Source: Clostridiales bacterium (GTDB lineage: Bacteria; Bacillota; Desulfotomaculia; Desulfotomaculales; VENG01). Taken from it: a stretch of 64,000 nt of DNA. The position numbers and the translations under genes were made by a program. The stretch is from positions 1-64,000 of the forward strand of contig JAIPEW010000013.1 in the NCBI GenBank assembly GCA_021736985.1. Direction: 5' to 3'. Under the pieces are notes generated by a model. That model saw only the letters and a list, made by a program, of their open reading frames with translations, ran no database searches and was not told the DNA's origin. Each line of letters starts with the position of its first letter. Position 1 is the first letter of the stretch. This document shows, piece after piece, positions 43,940 through 53,585 of this stretch.

Positions 43940-45324
43940 TTTGATGTAAATGTTTTTAAAAAAGTTTTAGCACCTGAAGCTGCAATACTGAAAAAACCAC
44001 GGTGTTGAGACAATATTTTTTCCAGTGAAGAACAAACGTATTCAATTTGTTCTCTTGAAACAGTAAGAGGTGGTTCCATACGTATGACATTGGGATTATT
44101 TAACGTGTAGGCTGTTATTATTTTATAGTTGTTGAGAAGTTCAGCTGCAATTAAGCTGGCCATGTATTTTTGAGACAATTTTTGAGTAACGCCGATATTG
44201 GCAAGGTTCCCGGTTTCTTCAAACTCAATACCTATCATAAGACCCCTGCCTCGTACTTGTTTAATCAAATCATACTTTTCTTCCAACTTCTTAAGTTTAT
44301 CTAGAAAATAATTGCCGTTTTCCTGTGCCTTTGTTATTAAATCTCCTTGTAATAATATTTCCAGTGTAGCCAGCCCGGCTGCTGCTGCTCTGGAGTTGCC
44401 GCCAAAAGTACTGGTATGCAAGGTTGCCTTATCAGGACTGCCAAAGGCTTTTTTCCATATCACGTCTGTTGTCATAAATGCTCCTGCCGGTATTATACCG
44501 CCGCCCAGTGATTTTGCCAGGCATAGTATATCAGGTTCGATGTTTTCATGTTCACAAGCAAACATCATGCCGGTACGTCCCAGGCCAGTTTGTATTTCAT
44601 CAACGATTAAAAGTACTTCGTATTTACTGCAGAGATCCCGAACCTTTGAAAGATAGCCGTCAGGCGGGAATAATATGCCTCCTTCACCCTGTACAGGCTC
44701 TACTATAAAAGCAGCAGGGGTAATGGTTTTAAAAATTTTTTCAAGAGCAGAAGAATCACCGAAAGGTACTTTATAGCATTCTGGTACAAGGGGAGCAAAT
44801 GGTTGTTGATATTTTTCTCTGCCAGTTACGGATAACGAGCCCAGGGTTTTACCGTGAAAAGAGTTTTCGCAATATACCAGGCCTTTTTTTCCCGCAGCAG
44901 CTCTGGCTAATTTTAAGGCCCCTTCGACAGCTTCAGTACCACTGTTGCAGAAAAAAGTTCTTTCTAACTGTCCCGGGGTAATACAGGCAAGATTATGAGC
45001 TAATGCCCCTGCTAAAGGTGGTAAGGATGCTTGCAGTATACCAGGGTATTTTTTAATTTTTTCCGCGGCTTCAAGTACCCTGGGATGATTATGACCTACA
45101 TTCAGGGCCCCGTATCCCCCCAAAAAGTCCACATATTCATTCCCTTCAATGTCCCATATACTTGTCCCCTCTGCCTCAACAAAATGTTTATCAAAATCCA
45201 GCATGCCCATAAGAGTAGTTAACCCGGAATTAACGTATTGTTTATGAAGATTATGTATTTCTTTTCTGGAGAGAGCAATTGTATCTTCCAGGGAAAAAAG
45301 ATTGTTTATGGTTTTGGAATTCAT
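43930..45324 (-). CDS. class III pyridoxal-phosphate aminotransferase (putrescine/ornithine aminotransferase-like)
   Basis: 464 residues. PLP-dependent class III signatures: NSGTEAVEGALKLAR, SFHGKTLGSLSVTG, the cofactor Asp in LIVDEIQTGLGRTG and the Lys region CLAKSLGGGIIPAGA. The N-terminal extension before the fold and the overall pattern resemble putrescine aminotransferase and related acyl/ornithine enzymes. Substrate not certain. The stop codon sits in the terminator shared with the reductase. ATG preceded by an AGGTGAACC-type Shine-Dalgarno on the minus strand. Confidence 0.88.
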   Translation of the reverse strand: MNSKTINNLFSLEDTIALSRKEIHNLHKQYVNSGLTTLMGMLDFDKHFVEAEGTSIWDIEGNEYVDFLGGYGALNVGHNHPRVLEAAEKIKKYPGILQASLPPLAGALAHNLACITPGQLERTFFCNSGTEAVEGALKLARAAAGKKGLVYCENSFHGKTLGSLSVTGREKYQQPFAPLVPECYKVPFGDSSALEKIFKTITPAAFIVEPVQGEGGILFPPDGYLSKVRDLCSKYEVLLIVDEIQTGLGRTGMMFACEHENIEPDILCLAKSLGGGIIPAGAFMTTDVIWKKAFGSPDKATLHTSTFGGNSRAAAAGLATLEILLQGDLITKAQENGNYFLDKLKKLEEKYDLIKQVRGRGLMIGIEFEETGNLANIGVTQKLSQKYMASLIAAELLNNYKIITAYTLNNPNVIRMEPPLTVSREQIEYVCSSLEKILSQHRGFFSIAASGAKTFLKTFTSKNS

Positions 45325-45419
45325 AGAGGTTCACCTCATTTTACGATTTGTTTTAAAAATTTATCATGATACTCTATTTTCTGTCAAATTTTGCTTTTGT
45401 GGTTGTACAGTAATATGCC

Positions 45420-45448
45420 TTGACAAAGGCAGTTGATTTGTATAGAAT
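45420..45448 (+). promoter_or_regulatory. sigma-A-type promoter of the ylxM-ffh operon
   Basis: TTGACA (45420-45425), 17-base spacer, TAGAAT (45443-45448), about 45 bases upstream of ylxM. Confidence 0.85.
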
Positions 45449-45492
45449 TTTAATGTTAATTATTTTTGCTATAAGTATCGTGAGGACATTGT

Positions 45493-45843
45493 ATGGAAAA
45501 AGTCGCCTGGATTACACTGCTTTATGATTTTTACGGGCAGCTGCTTACTGATAGGCAGAGAAAATTTATTGATTTATATTACGGAAACGATTTTTCTCTT
45601 GGAGAAATATCTGAGAATCTGAGTGTCAGCCGCCAGGCTGTACATGATGGATTAAAGAGAGCAGAAAGCATCTTACAGGGGTATGAAGACAAATTGGGGC
45701 TTGTAGCACGCTTTTTGCAACAAAGACGAAAATTATCAGAGGTAGTTGGACTGTTAGAAAACATTGATAATACTATTCAGACTGACTCAATAATGAAAGC
45801 CAGGAAACTTTTGGAGGAAATGCTCGAAATAGAGAGAACATAA
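45493..45843 (+). CDS. ylxM: YlxM/p13-like helix-turn-helix protein
   Basis: 116 residues, sigma-70 region 4-like HTH: LLYDFYGQLLTDRQRKFIDLYY followed by SLGEISENLSVSRQAVHDGLKRAE. YlxM genes regularly precede ffh and modulate the SRP pathway in Gram-positives. Co-transcribed with ffh. Confidence 0.93.
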   Translation: MEKVAWITLLYDFYGQLLTDRQRKFIDLYYGNDFSLGEISENLSVSRQAVHDGLKRAESILQGYEDKLGLVARFLQQRRKLSEVVGLLENIDNTIQTDSIMKARKLLEEMLEIERT

Positions 45844-45877
45844 CAAGAGTTTTATGTATATTAGGGGGTAACAAACT

Positions 45878-47242
45878 GTGTTTTCCAGCTTGGCTGAAAA
45901 GCTTCAAGAAACATTTAAAAAATTAAAAGGCAAAGGAAAACTTAATGAATCTGATGTGGATGAGGCTTTAAAAGAAGTTCGCCGGGCACTTTTAGCTGCT
46001 GATGTGAATTTTAAAGTAGTTAAAGATTTTATAAAAAAAGTTAGAGAAAGAGCAATAGGTCAAGAAGTATTGGAGAGCTTGACTCCCGGTCAGCATGTTA
46101 TAAAAGTGGTCCATGAAGAACTCATAGAATTAATGGGGGGAAGCGAAAGCAAGATAAATATAGCATCCAAACCCCCTACGGTTATTATGCTGGTGGGGCT
46201 GCAGGGATCAGGTAAGACTACTACAATAGCTAAGCTGGGTAAATACCTGCACAAACAGGGACGTAGGCCACTTCTGGCAGCTGCGGATATTTATCGACCC
46301 GCAGCTATTGACCAGCTGCAGGTTTTAGGCGAGCAAACCGGTCTTCCTGTTTTTTCTATGGGGGACAAAAACAGTCCCGTGGCGATATCCCGGGCAGCCA
46401 GGGAAAGTGCTAGTAATAACGGTCAGGACGTGGTTCTTATAGATACGGCTGGCAGGCTGCATATTGATGAAGAACTGATGAATGAGCTGGATTCAATTAA
46501 GTCTGAGGTGCAGCCTCATGAAGTGCTGCTGGTAGTAGATGCCATGACCGGGCAGGACGCGGTTAAAGTATCCAAGACGTTTAATGAGCAGTTGGAATTA
46601 AACGGGGTTATTTTAACCAAGATGGACGGTGACGCTCGTGGTGGAGCTGCTTTATCTGTTAAAGCTGTTACTGGCTGTCCTATTAAGTTCGTGGGGATAG
46701 GGGAGAAACTGGATGCGCTGGAATCCTTTCATCCTAACAGGATGGCTGACCGTATCCTGGGTATGGGAGATGTAATGAGTCTTATAGAAAAAGCCCAGGA
46801 TAATTTTGACCAGGAGCAGGTAGCCAAGCTGAATAAGCGCATTAAGAAGATGGAATTTACTCTTGATGACTTTTTAGAGCAGCTGCAGCAGGTGAAAAAA
46901 TTGGGCCCTATAGACCAATTAATGGGCATGATACCAGGTATAGGAAATAACAAAAAATTAAAAGATATGGATATTGATGAAAAGGAACTGGTATATGTTG
47001 AAGCAATAATTAATTCTATGACCCCCTGGGAACGGCATAATCCTACAGAATTAAACGGGAGCCGCAAGCGCCGTATTGCTAAAGGCAGTGGTACCAGGGT
47101 TCAAGAAGTGAATAAGTTGTTAAAACAATTCCAGCAAACCAGAAAAATGATGAAGCAGTTTATGGGAGCAGAAAAATCAATGAAAAAAGGGAAAATGGCC
47201 AAGAATCCTTTCATGATGGGAAAAGGTGATGGTTTGTTTTAG
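45878..47242 (+). CDS. ffh: signal recognition particle protein Ffh
   Basis: 454 residues: NG GTPase domain with [48 protein letters not shown] and a methionine-rich C-terminal M domain ending with MGKGDGLF. Binds 4.5S RNA and signal peptides and pairs with FtsY (35577). GTG start preceded by AGGGGGTAAC. Confidence 0.97.
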   Translation: MFSSLAEKLQETFKKLKGKGKLNESDVDEALKEVRRALLAADVNFKVVKDFIKKVRERAIGQEVLESLTPGQHVIKVVHEELIELMGGSESKINIASKPPTVIMLVGLQGSGKTTTIAKLGKYLHKQGRRPLLAAADIYRPAAIDQLQVLGEQTGLPVFSMGDKNSPVAISRAARESASNNGQDVVLIDTAGRLHIDEELMNELDSIKSEVQPHEVLLVVDAMTGQDAVKVSKTFNEQLELNGVILTKMDGDARGGAALSVKAVTGCPIKFVGIGEKLDALESFHPNRMADRILGMGDVMSLIEKAQDNFDQEQVAKLNKRIKKMEFTLDDFLEQLQQVKKLGPIDQLMGMIPGIGNNKKLKDMDIDEKELVYVEAIINSMTPWERHNPTELNGSRKRRIAKGSGTRVQEVNKLLKQFQQTRKMMKQFMGAEKSMKKGKMAKNPFMMGKGDGLF

Positions 47243-47287
47243 TTTTTTTGATTGTTAAGTTTTTTAATCTTAAAAGGAGGTGACTAC

Positions 47288-47548
47288 ATGGCTGTTAAAA
47301 TAAGGCTTAAAAGAATGGGAGCTAAAAAGAATCCTTTTTATAGGATTGTAGTGTCTGATTCACGCTCTCCACGTGATGGGCGTTTTATTGAAGAATTGGG
47401 ATATTATGATCCGCTCAGTGAACCGTCGAATGTTAAAATCGATGATGAAAAAGCACTAAGCTGGCTCAGCAAAGGAGCACAACTCTCCGGCACAGTCAGG
47501 GATTTATTTACCAAGGCGGGTATATTAAATAAACCTGCAGGGAAGTAG
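47288..47548 (+). CDS. rpsP: 30S ribosomal protein S16
   Basis: 86 residues. [26 protein letters not shown] is family-typical, and the ATG at 47288 has AAAGGAGGTGA upstream; a longer in-frame extension lacks support. Second part of the conserved ffh-rpsP-KH-rimM-trmD-rplS operon. Confidence 0.97.
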   Translation: MAVKIRLKRMGAKKNPFYRIVVSDSRSPRDGRFIEELGYYDPLSEPSNVKIDDEKALSWLSKGAQLSGTVRDLFTKAGILNKPAGK

Positions 47549-47567
47549 TTTAGGAGGTCTTTCTTCT

Positions 47568-47813
47568 ATGAAAGAATTGGTAGAGATTTTAGCTAAGGCC
47601 CTGGTAAATCAGCCCGAGCAAGTAACAGTTGATATGATAGAGAAAGAAAAGGCCAGCGTTATTCAATTGAGGGTAGCCCCCGAGGATATGGGGAAAGTCA
47701 TAGGTAAACACGGTAAAATTGCCAAGGCTGTACGCTCTGTTGTAAAAGCAGCTGCTACCAGGGAGCGTAGAAAAGTAGTAGTGGAGATCGACAGTATTAC
47801 GACTTCCCGGTGA
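47568..47813 (+). CDS. khpA: KH-domain RNA-binding protein (YlqC/KhpA)
   Basis: 81 residues with the KH core VAPEDMGKVIGKHGKIAKAVRSVVKAAA containing the GxxG loop. KhpA-type proteins bind RNA, often with KhpB, and affect cell elongation and rRNA handling. Normal position between rpsP and rimM. Confidence 0.95.
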   Translation: MKELVEILAKALVNQPEQVTVDMIEKEKASVIQLRVAPEDMGKVIGKHGKIAKAVRSVVKAAATRERRKVVVEIDSITTSR

Positions 47814-47867
47814 TGTTTATGTTTTTGACTGTATTTTGTTGGAATATATGAAGGGGATTTATGTTGA

Positions 47868-48386
47868 ATGCAGGATGAAATTAAATATGTAATAATAGGA
47901 AAGATATCAAGTACTCATGGAAACAAGGGAATGCTTAAAGTAAAACCGTTAACTGATTTTCCTGAACGTTTTCAGAAAATGGGTAAAGTACTCTTGTTTA
48001 AAAATAGTACAAAAAAGTGCCTGCATGTTCGACACGTGTTTTATCATAAAAATTCTGTTATACTGCAGTTCAGTGAAATCAATAACATGAATGAAGCTGA
48101 AGAAATCTGCGGCGGCTTGTTAAAGGTTTGCAGAGAGGACCTGGTGGAATTACCAGAAGGCAGATATTATGTTTTCGATATAGTAGGATGTAATGTGTAT
48201 GATATCCATGGAGAATCCCTGGGCAAAATAAAAGACATTATAAAGACAGGTTCGAATGATGTATACGTTGTGGATAAAAAAGAGAAAAAACCCCTTTTGA
48301 TTCCTGCATTAAAATCAGTTGTTAAAAGTATTGAATTGCAACAAAAAAAAGTGGAAGTTGATTTACCCGAGGGACTTGAGGATTAA
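47868..48386 (+). CDS. rimM: 16S rRNA processing protein RimM
   Basis: 172 residues. N-terminal RimM domain with IIGKISSTHGNKGMLKVKPLTDFPERF and C-terminal PRC-barrel (YYVFDIVGCNVYD, DVYVVDKKEKKPLLIPAL). Assists 30S 3'-domain assembly with S19. Precedes trmD as usual. Confidence 0.96.
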   Translation: MQDEIKYVIIGKISSTHGNKGMLKVKPLTDFPERFQKMGKVLLFKNSTKKCLHVRHVFYHKNSVILQFSEINNMNEAEEICGGLLKVCREDLVELPEGRYYVFDIVGCNVYDIHGESLGKIKDIIKTGSNDVYVVDKKEKKPLLIPALKSVVKSIELQQKKVEVDLPEGLED

Positions 48387-48400
48387 AATGGAGTGTAAGC

Positions 48401-49144
48401 ATGAACATTGATATCCTTACTCTTTTCCCGGAAATGTTTCAAGGCCCACTTGACTATAGTATTATTAAACGGGCCCGGGACAAGGGAATATTAAATATTG
48501 ACTTAATAAACATAAGGGATTTTGCCAGCGATAAACACCGTACTGCTGATGATATACCCTACGGTGGTGGTGCGGGAATGGTTATGCGTCCCGGGCCCGT
48601 TTTTGAGGCTGTTGAGCATATTCGCAATAACAGTGTTTCCGTGAAAGTCGTTTTAATGTGCCCCACGGGAACTCCTTTTAACCAGGACCTGGCCAGGGAA
48701 TTATCGGCGGAAGAACACATTGTTTTATTATGCGGGCATTATGAAGGTCTGGACGAACGTGTCAGGGAAAACATCGTAGATTATGAAATATCAGTTGGAG
48801 ATTTTGTTCTAACAGGTGGAGAACTTCCTGCCATGATGGTAGTTGATTCCGTATCACGTTTTATACCGGGAGTCCTGGGGGGAGAAAAGTCTGCACTGGA
48901 GGATTCTTTTTGTGATGGTCTTCTGGAGTACCCTCATTATACGCGACCTGCAGTTTTTAAAGGTTTAGAAATTCCGGGAGTTCTGGCCAGCGGTCATCAT
49001 GAAAAAATACGTAAATGGCGAAGAAAGCAGTCTTTAATACGCACGCTTGTAAGAAGACCGGATCTCCTATTAACTGAATCCTTAACAGCAGAAGATAGAA
49101 CATTATTGAGCGAAATAAAGCGAGAGCTCGATAAACTGGTTTGA
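48401..49144 (+). CDS. trmD: tRNA (guanine-37-N1)-methyltransferase
   Basis: 247 residues with MNIDILTLFPEMF, the knot signatures YGGGAGMVMRPGP, LLCGHYEGLDERV, and SVGDFVLTGGELPAMMVVD. Methylates G37 to prevent frameshifting. Fourteen bases after rimM. Confidence 0.97.
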   Translation: MNIDILTLFPEMFQGPLDYSIIKRARDKGILNIDLINIRDFASDKHRTADDIPYGGGAGMVMRPGPVFEAVEHIRNNSVSVKVVLMCPTGTPFNQDLARELSAEEHIVLLCGHYEGLDERVRENIVDYEISVGDFVLTGGELPAMMVVDSVSRFIPGVLGGEKSALEDSFCDGLLEYPHYTRPAVFKGLEIPGVLASGHHEKIRKWRRKQSLIRTLVRRPDLLLTESLTAEDRTLLSEIKRELDKLV

Positions 49145-49157
49145 AAAAGGTAAAATC

Positions 49158-49186
49158 TTGCACCAAAAATAACTTTATGCTATAAT
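49158..49186 (+). promoter_or_regulatory. promoter of rplS
   Basis: TTGCAC (49158-49163), 17-base spacer, TATAAT (49181-49186). Gives rplS a transcript of its own besides read-through from the ffh operon. Confidence 0.88.
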
Positions 49187-49230
49187 TGCTTTTATTAAAG
49201 AGGTTTTTCGCGTTTTGATAAAGAGCAATT

Positions 49231-49255
49231 AGTACCTTGTTAGAAAGGGGGTACA
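49231..49255 (+). promoter_or_regulatory. rplS leader hairpin enclosing the Shine-Dalgarno
   Basis: GTACC (49232-49236) pairs with GGTAC (49250-49254), placing the AGAAAGGGGG Shine-Dalgarno in the hairpin. This looks like the leader of L19 genes in low-GC Gram-positives, which is used for autogenous control. Inference from layout. Confidence 0.5.
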
Positions 49256-49259
49256 TAAT

Positions 49260-49601
49260 TTGAACTTGGTTGATAGCTTAGAAAAAGAGCAATTTAAAGG
49301 AGATATACCTGCATTTCGTCCTGGCGATACAGTTAAAGTGCATGTTAAGGTTATTGAGGGTACCAGAGAACGTATACAGGTTTTCCAGGGAGTTATAATT
49401 CGGCGCAAAGGATCAGGTATGGGTGAAACTTTTACTGTTAGAAGGGTTTCATACGGTGTAGGCGTAGAGCGTATATTCCCGCTGCATTCACCCAAGATTG
49501 CTAGTATAGAAGTTGTCCGGCGCGGCAAAGTAAGGCGCGGCAAACTTTATTATATACGCAACCGCAGGGGTAAAGCTGCTCGTATTAAAGATAGGCGATA
49601 A
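49260..49601 (+). CDS. rplS: 50S ribosomal protein L19
   Basis: 113 residues, family signature [33 protein letters not shown] and the C-terminal [25 protein letters not shown] start after AAAGGGGGT. Sits at the subunit interface of the ribosome. Confidence 0.97.
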   Translation: MNLVDSLEKEQFKGDIPAFRPGDTVKVHVKVIEGTRERIQVFQGVIIRRKGSGMGETFTVRRVSYGVGVERIFPLHSPKIASIEVVRRGKVRRGKLYYIRNRRGKAARIKDRR

Positions 49602-49603
49602 AA

Positions 49604-49636
49604 AAGGGGGACTGCTTAAAGACAGTCCCTTTTTTA
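49604..49636 (+). terminator. terminator after rplS
   Basis: GGGACTG (49608-49614) and CAGTCCC (49623-49629) with a T-run of six; A-run before. Confidence 0.9.
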
Positions 49637-49789
49637 GATTTATCGCTTGTGAGTTTTTGCTAGAATACTACCGGCCCGGTGAAAGAATAGAGCTTTCTGA
49701 ACTAACCACTATGCCTGGCGGACATAACCAATAATGAAAATAGGGATTACTTATTTTCGTGTTAATATTTTACACGGGGAGACTATAAA

Positions 49790-50308
49790 ATGACACAACA
49801 AAAATCCAGTGTAATTGAATTACTGGAGTCAGTGGTTATTGCTGTGGTTTTGGCAGCTTTAATACGCATATTTATATTCAGTCCTTTTTACATACCATCA
49901 GGTTCTATGGAACCAACCCTGCAGGTTGGTGATCGTATAATTGTCAGTAAAATTAATTATCGCTTTACCGAACCGGAAAGGGGAGACGTAATGGTATTTA
50001 AGTTCCCCGAGGATCCGAACAAGGATTTTGTTAAGCGTGTTATTGGTCTTGAGGGGGAAACTCTCTTTTTTAGAGACAGCCAGCTTTACGTTGATGAGGA
50101 ACCCGTAGAAGAAGATTACTTGCCCGAGGATATGCAGTTTCATGACTTTGGTCCATATGAGGTTCCGGAAGATAGTTATTTTATGATGGGAGATAACCGC
50201 AATAACAGTGATGACAGCAGAAGATGGGGACCGATGCCGGAAGAAAACATAGTTGGCGAAGCTGTATTAATTTACTGGCCGCCGGGAAGAGTAAACTTGC
50301 TTAATTAA
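49790..50308 (+). CDS. lepB: signal peptidase I (bacterial type)
   Basis: 172 residues. One N-terminal membrane helix (about 10-31), nucleophile Ser39 in PSGSMEPTL, catalytic Lys82 in DFVKRVIGLEGE and the MMGDNRNNSDDSR box. Unlike the two SipW-type enzymes at 14041 and 17541 it has the Ser-Lys dyad, so it is the housekeeping signal peptidase. Confidence 0.97.
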   Translation: MTQQKSSVIELLESVVIAVVLAALIRIFIFSPFYIPSGSMEPTLQVGDRIIVSKINYRFTEPERGDVMVFKFPEDPNKDFVKRVIGLEGETLFFRDSQLYVDEEPVEEDYLPEDMQFHDFGPYEVPEDSYFMMGDNRNNSDDSRRWGPMPEENIVGEAVLIYWPPGRVNLLN

Positions 50309-50335
50309 TTTTTGAAAACCTGTGGGTGTTAATTT

Positions 50336-51145
50336 ATGAATATACAGTGGTATCCTGGCCATATGGAAAAAGCACGGCGAACGGCAGAGCAGAATTTAAA
50401 GCTTGTAGATGTGGTAATTGAATTACTGGATGCTCGTGCTCCTTTGAGCAGCCATAACCCGGTATTAGACAAAATAGCTAGTAAAAAACCTCGGCTAGTT
50501 GTTTTTAACAAAGCCGATCTTGCAGATGAAAAATTAACGTCTTATTGGTTAAAAAAGTTTAGCCAGGATAGCCCTGCTCTGGCAGTTGACTCTAAAAGCC
50601 GCAAGGGATTGCCATATATTCCGGGTGTCGTAGAAAAGATGGCCAGGGTTAGAACTGGTAGACCGGTAAAATGTATGGTGCTTGGAATACCGAATGTGGG
50701 CAAGTCTTTATTTATTAATGCCCTGGCTAAGCGCAAAGTTGCTCGTACAGGGAATAAACCGGGGGTTACCAGGGGACAACAGTGGATAAAAGTGGGCAAA
50801 AAGGTGCAGTTATTAGATACGCCGGGGATTCTGTGGCCAAAATTTGAGGACCCGGAAGTAGGTTTTCGCCTGGCTGTGATAGCAGCAATAAAAGAAGAAA
50901 TATATTCGGTTGAAGATATAGTTTTTGGCTTAATAGAGTGGTTAAACAAATACTCTCCATGTGTATGGGAAAAAAGATATGGTCTTTATTCTAGCGATAC
51001 ACCGGTAGAAATAATGGAACAGGTAGGACGCAAGAGAGGATTTTTTCTTGCAGGCGGGAAAGTTGATCTTAACAGGGCAGCTGTACATATTTTAAAAGAA
51101 TTTCGCGAAGGTAAACTAGGCTTTTTTACACTTGATGATTCGTGA
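50336..51145 (+). CDS. rbgA: ribosome biogenesis GTPase YlqF/RbgA
   Basis: Circularly permuted GTPase that completes 50S assembly, 269 residues. G4 NKADLAD precedes G1 GIPNVGKSLFIN and G3 DTPGILWPKF, the diagnostic order. N-terminal MNIQWYPGHMEKARR is typical. In the usual place between lepB and rnhB. Confidence 0.96.
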   Translation: MNIQWYPGHMEKARRTAEQNLKLVDVVIELLDARAPLSSHNPVLDKIASKKPRLVVFNKADLADEKLTSYWLKKFSQDSPALAVDSKSRKGLPYIPGVVEKMARVRTGRPVKCMVLGIPNVGKSLFINALAKRKVARTGNKPGVTRGQQWIKVGKKVQLLDTPGILWPKFEDPEVGFRLAVIAAIKEEIYSVEDIVFGLIEWLNKYSPCVWEKRYGLYSSDTPVEIMEQVGRKRGFFLAGGKVDLNRAAVHILKEFREGKLGFFTLDDS

Positions 51146-51223
51146 TAATATAGAAAAAATTAATTTATTTTGAAGGGATTTAAATTTTTACCGAGAAAAT
51201 TTATTAATTAAATTTAAAATTAT

Positions 51224-52018
51224 ATGGTTTTTATGATAAAAAATAAATATAACATAAGACAATTAAATATAAAAGAGATCGAACAAATTTGTGATAATCA
51301 TACTTGTTTCGATGAAAGTTTTCTTGAACAAATGGCCGGGGATTCAAGAGAAGGTGTAAAAAAACTTTACAAGAAGTTAAAGAGAAAGAATGATGAACAC
51401 AGCCATTTAGAAGGCTTATATGTAACGGAAAAAGAATTGTGGTCGCAAAATTATTTACATGTAGCTGGTGTTGATGAAGCCGGCAGGGGCCCGCTGGCGG
51501 GCCCTGTTGTAGCTGCTGCCGTAGTATTGCCGGGATTTGTTGAGCTAACCGGCTTAAAAGATTCAAAAAAAATCACATCTTCTTTGCGCAAAAAAATATG
51601 CATAGAAATAAAACGTACTGCATTAGACTGGTCAGTAGGTACATCTACCGTAAATGAGATACTAACATATAATATTCACTGGGCTTCATTGCTGGCCATG
51701 AAAAGGGCTGTTTGTAATCTTAGCGCGTTGCCTGATTATGTATTAATTGACGGGTATAATTTAAAAAACTTGAATATACCGCAAAAACGCATGGTTGGTG
51801 GTGATGGGCTGTCCGCATCTATTGCTGCAGCTTCTGTTATTGCCAAAGTCACCAGGGATGAATTAATGAAAGTGTTGCATCAAATTTATCCCCAGTACGG
51901 CTTCGATAAACATAAAGGCTATGGTACCAGGGAACACATCCAGGCTCTTGAAAAGTACGGAGCAGCTCCTATACACCGTACTGATTTTTCTCCCGTAAAA
52001 AAAGTGTTAAGTAAATAA
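51224..52018 (+). CDS. rnhB: ribonuclease HII
   Basis: 264 residues. Catalytic motifs AGVDEAGRGPLAGPVVAAAVV, DGYNLKN and the C-terminal KHKGYGTREHIQAL. An extended N-terminus of about 80 residues before the fold is common in Firmicutes. No strong Shine-Dalgarno is visible near the ATG at 51224 or the in-frame ATG at 51233, so the exact start is uncertain. Confidence 0.93.
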   Translation: MVFMIKNKYNIRQLNIKEIEQICDNHTCFDESFLEQMAGDSREGVKKLYKKLKRKNDEHSHLEGLYVTEKELWSQNYLHVAGVDEAGRGPLAGPVVAAAVVLPGFVELTGLKDSKKITSSLRKKICIEIKRTALDWSVGTSTVNEILTYNIHWASLLAMKRAVCNLSALPDYVLIDGYNLKNLNIPQKRMVGGDGLSASIAAASVIAKVTRDELMKVLHQIYPQYGFDKHKGYGTREHIQALEKYGAAPIHRTDFSPVKKVLSK

Positions 52019-52109
52019 ATAATTAATAAATATATAAATAAAGCTTCTATAAAAAATTTTTACAAGGTTTGTTAATAACTTCACTAGATAGGTGTAATTA
52101 CCTGTATAT

Positions 52110-52223
52110 ATATAATTGTAAAGTTGGCCACAAAGTCTTAAAATTATATAAAGGACTTTAATAATAAAAGCTTTTTAAAGCTCATGCTTTGTGGTGTTAA
52201 ATTTAACGAAAGGAGGGGGAGAT
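52110..52223 (+). promoter_or_regulatory. structured leader of the nuo operon
   Basis: Upstream of nuoA, CCACAAAG (52128-52135) can pair with CTTTGTGG (52187-52194), with a nested AAAGTC/GACTTT pairing. A TATAAT at 52111-52116 may be the -10 but lacks a good -35. The stem may be a regulatory leader; no known class. Confidence 0.4.
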
Positions 52224-52577
52224 TTGTCCGACTGGGCGGGAGTTTTAATGTTTTTAGTAGTAGCAGCAATATTCGGGGCTGGAGGAATTATTGCTAGTTT
52301 TGTAATTCATCCTAGAAGTAAGGCTAAGCAAAAATTAGAAGCTTATGAATGTGGGGTTCCTTCTATTGGTAATACCTGGATTCAATTCAGGTCAAGTTAT
52401 TTTTTGTATGCTTTAATGTTTGTAATATTTGACGTAGAAACAATTTTTCTTTATCCCTGGGCAATTAAGTTTCAAAGCTTAGGATCTTTTGCTTTTATTG
52501 AAATGATTATATTTTTGTTTATTCTTATTGTTGGCTTGTGGTACGCCTGGAAGGAAGGTGCTATGGAATGGATTTAA
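52224..52577 (+). CDS. nuoA: NADH-quinone oxidoreductase-type subunit A
   Basis: 117 residues, three membrane helices, with [10 protein letters not shown] and [12 protein letters not shown] as family hallmarks. TTG at 52224 with AAAGGAGGGGGA upstream is better than a longer start. First of eleven contiguous complex I genes. Confidence 0.95.
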   Translation: MSDWAGVLMFLVVAAIFGAGGIIASFVIHPRSKAKQKLEAYECGVPSIGNTWIQFRSSYFLYALMFVIFDVETIFLYPWAIKFQSLGSFAFIEMIIFLFILIVGLWYAWKEGAMEWI

Positions 52578-53068
52578 AAAATAACGAGCCTGCTCCAAGC
52601 GAGTTAAACCGACTAGTACACCTTGCCCCTTTGGAAAAGGTACTCAATATAGCTAGGGCACATTCCCTTTGGCCTATGCAATTTGGTCTGGCCTGCTGTG
52701 CCATTGAAGCCTTGATGGGTACCAACGGACCTCGATATGATTTATCACGTTTTGGTTATGAAGTAATGCGTACTTCACCAAGACAGGCTGATGTGATGGT
52801 TGTAGCCGGTACTATAACTTATAAGGCTGCTCCTTTTATTCTTCGCTTGTGGGAACAAATGTCAGAACCCAAGTGGTGTATTGCAGTTGGAAGTTGTGCT
52901 ATTTCCGGAGGTCCATTTGTAGATTCCTATTACGTAGTGCCTGGAGCAAAAGAATTAATACCAGTTGATGTGTATGTGCCAGGATGCCCACCACGTCCAG
53001 ATGCCGTCATCGATGGTTTTTTACGCCTTAAAAACAAAGTTCTAAATCCCAAGGTGGTGGAAGGGTAG
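52568..53068 (+). CDS. nuoB: NADH-quinone oxidoreductase-type subunit B
   Basis: 166 residues. Cluster N2 ligands: tandem Cys43-Cys44 ([10 protein letters not shown]), Cys110 (VGSCAISGG) and Cys140 ([10 protein letters not shown]). Start overlaps nuoA by ten bases. Carries the terminal Fe-S cluster that passes electrons to quinone. Confidence 0.97.
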   Translation: MDLKNNEPAPSELNRLVHLAPLEKVLNIARAHSLWPMQFGLACCAIEALMGTNGPRYDLSRFGYEVMRTSPRQADVMVVAGTITYKAAPFILRLWEQMSEPKWCIAVGSCAISGGPFVDSYYVVPGAKELIPVDVYVPGCPPRPDAVIDGFLRLKNKVLNPKVVEG

Positions 53069-53069
53069 A

Positions 53070-53555
53070 ATGGATAACAAGTTGGATTCCGTAATAAAGG
53101 AATTGCAGGAGAAATTTTCTGAGATAAAAGTGTCTGAACAGCAGGTTGTTACAGTACCTGTGGAACAATTAACGAGCTTTATGCAAATGTTAAAAGATGA
53201 ATATTATATGGACTTCTTAACTAATGTTACTGCAGTAGATTACCCTTCGGACAAGAACCAAAATGGTGAAGAAGATGATGAAGAAGACAAAGGTACAATG
53301 GAAGTCATATATAATGTTAATTCGATAACGGAAGGCTATACTTTAATGGTCAAAACCAGTGTTGCTCGCCAAAATCCGAAACTCCCTTCGATGTTTTCTG
53401 TTTGGGGCGGTGCCCATTTTCAAGAACGCGAAGTTTTTGACCTTTTGGGTATTATCTTTACCGACCACCCTGATCTAAAGCGGATATTACTGGATGATAG
53501 TTTCAAAGGATATCCTCTCCGCAAGGATTTTCAGTGGGTTGGTGGTAGAAAGTAA
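53070..53555 (+). CDS. nuoC: NADH-quinone oxidoreductase-type subunit C
   Basis: 161 residues. C-terminal 30-kDa subunit signature HFQEREVFDLLGIIFTDHPDLKRILLDD and RKDF. An acidic insertion (EEDDEEDKG) sits in the N-terminal half. Peripheral arm subunit adjoining NuoD. Confidence 0.95.
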   Translation: MDNKLDSVIKELQEKFSEIKVSEQQVVTVPVEQLTSFMQMLKDEYYMDFLTNVTAVDYPSDKNQNGEEDDEEDKGTMEVIYNVNSITEGYTLMVKTSVARQNPKLPSMFSVWGGAHFQEREVFDLLGIIFTDHPDLKRILLDDSFKGYPLRKDFQWVGGRK

Positions 53556-53585
53556 GCCTTGATATTAGATTAAGAGGTGTAGTGA

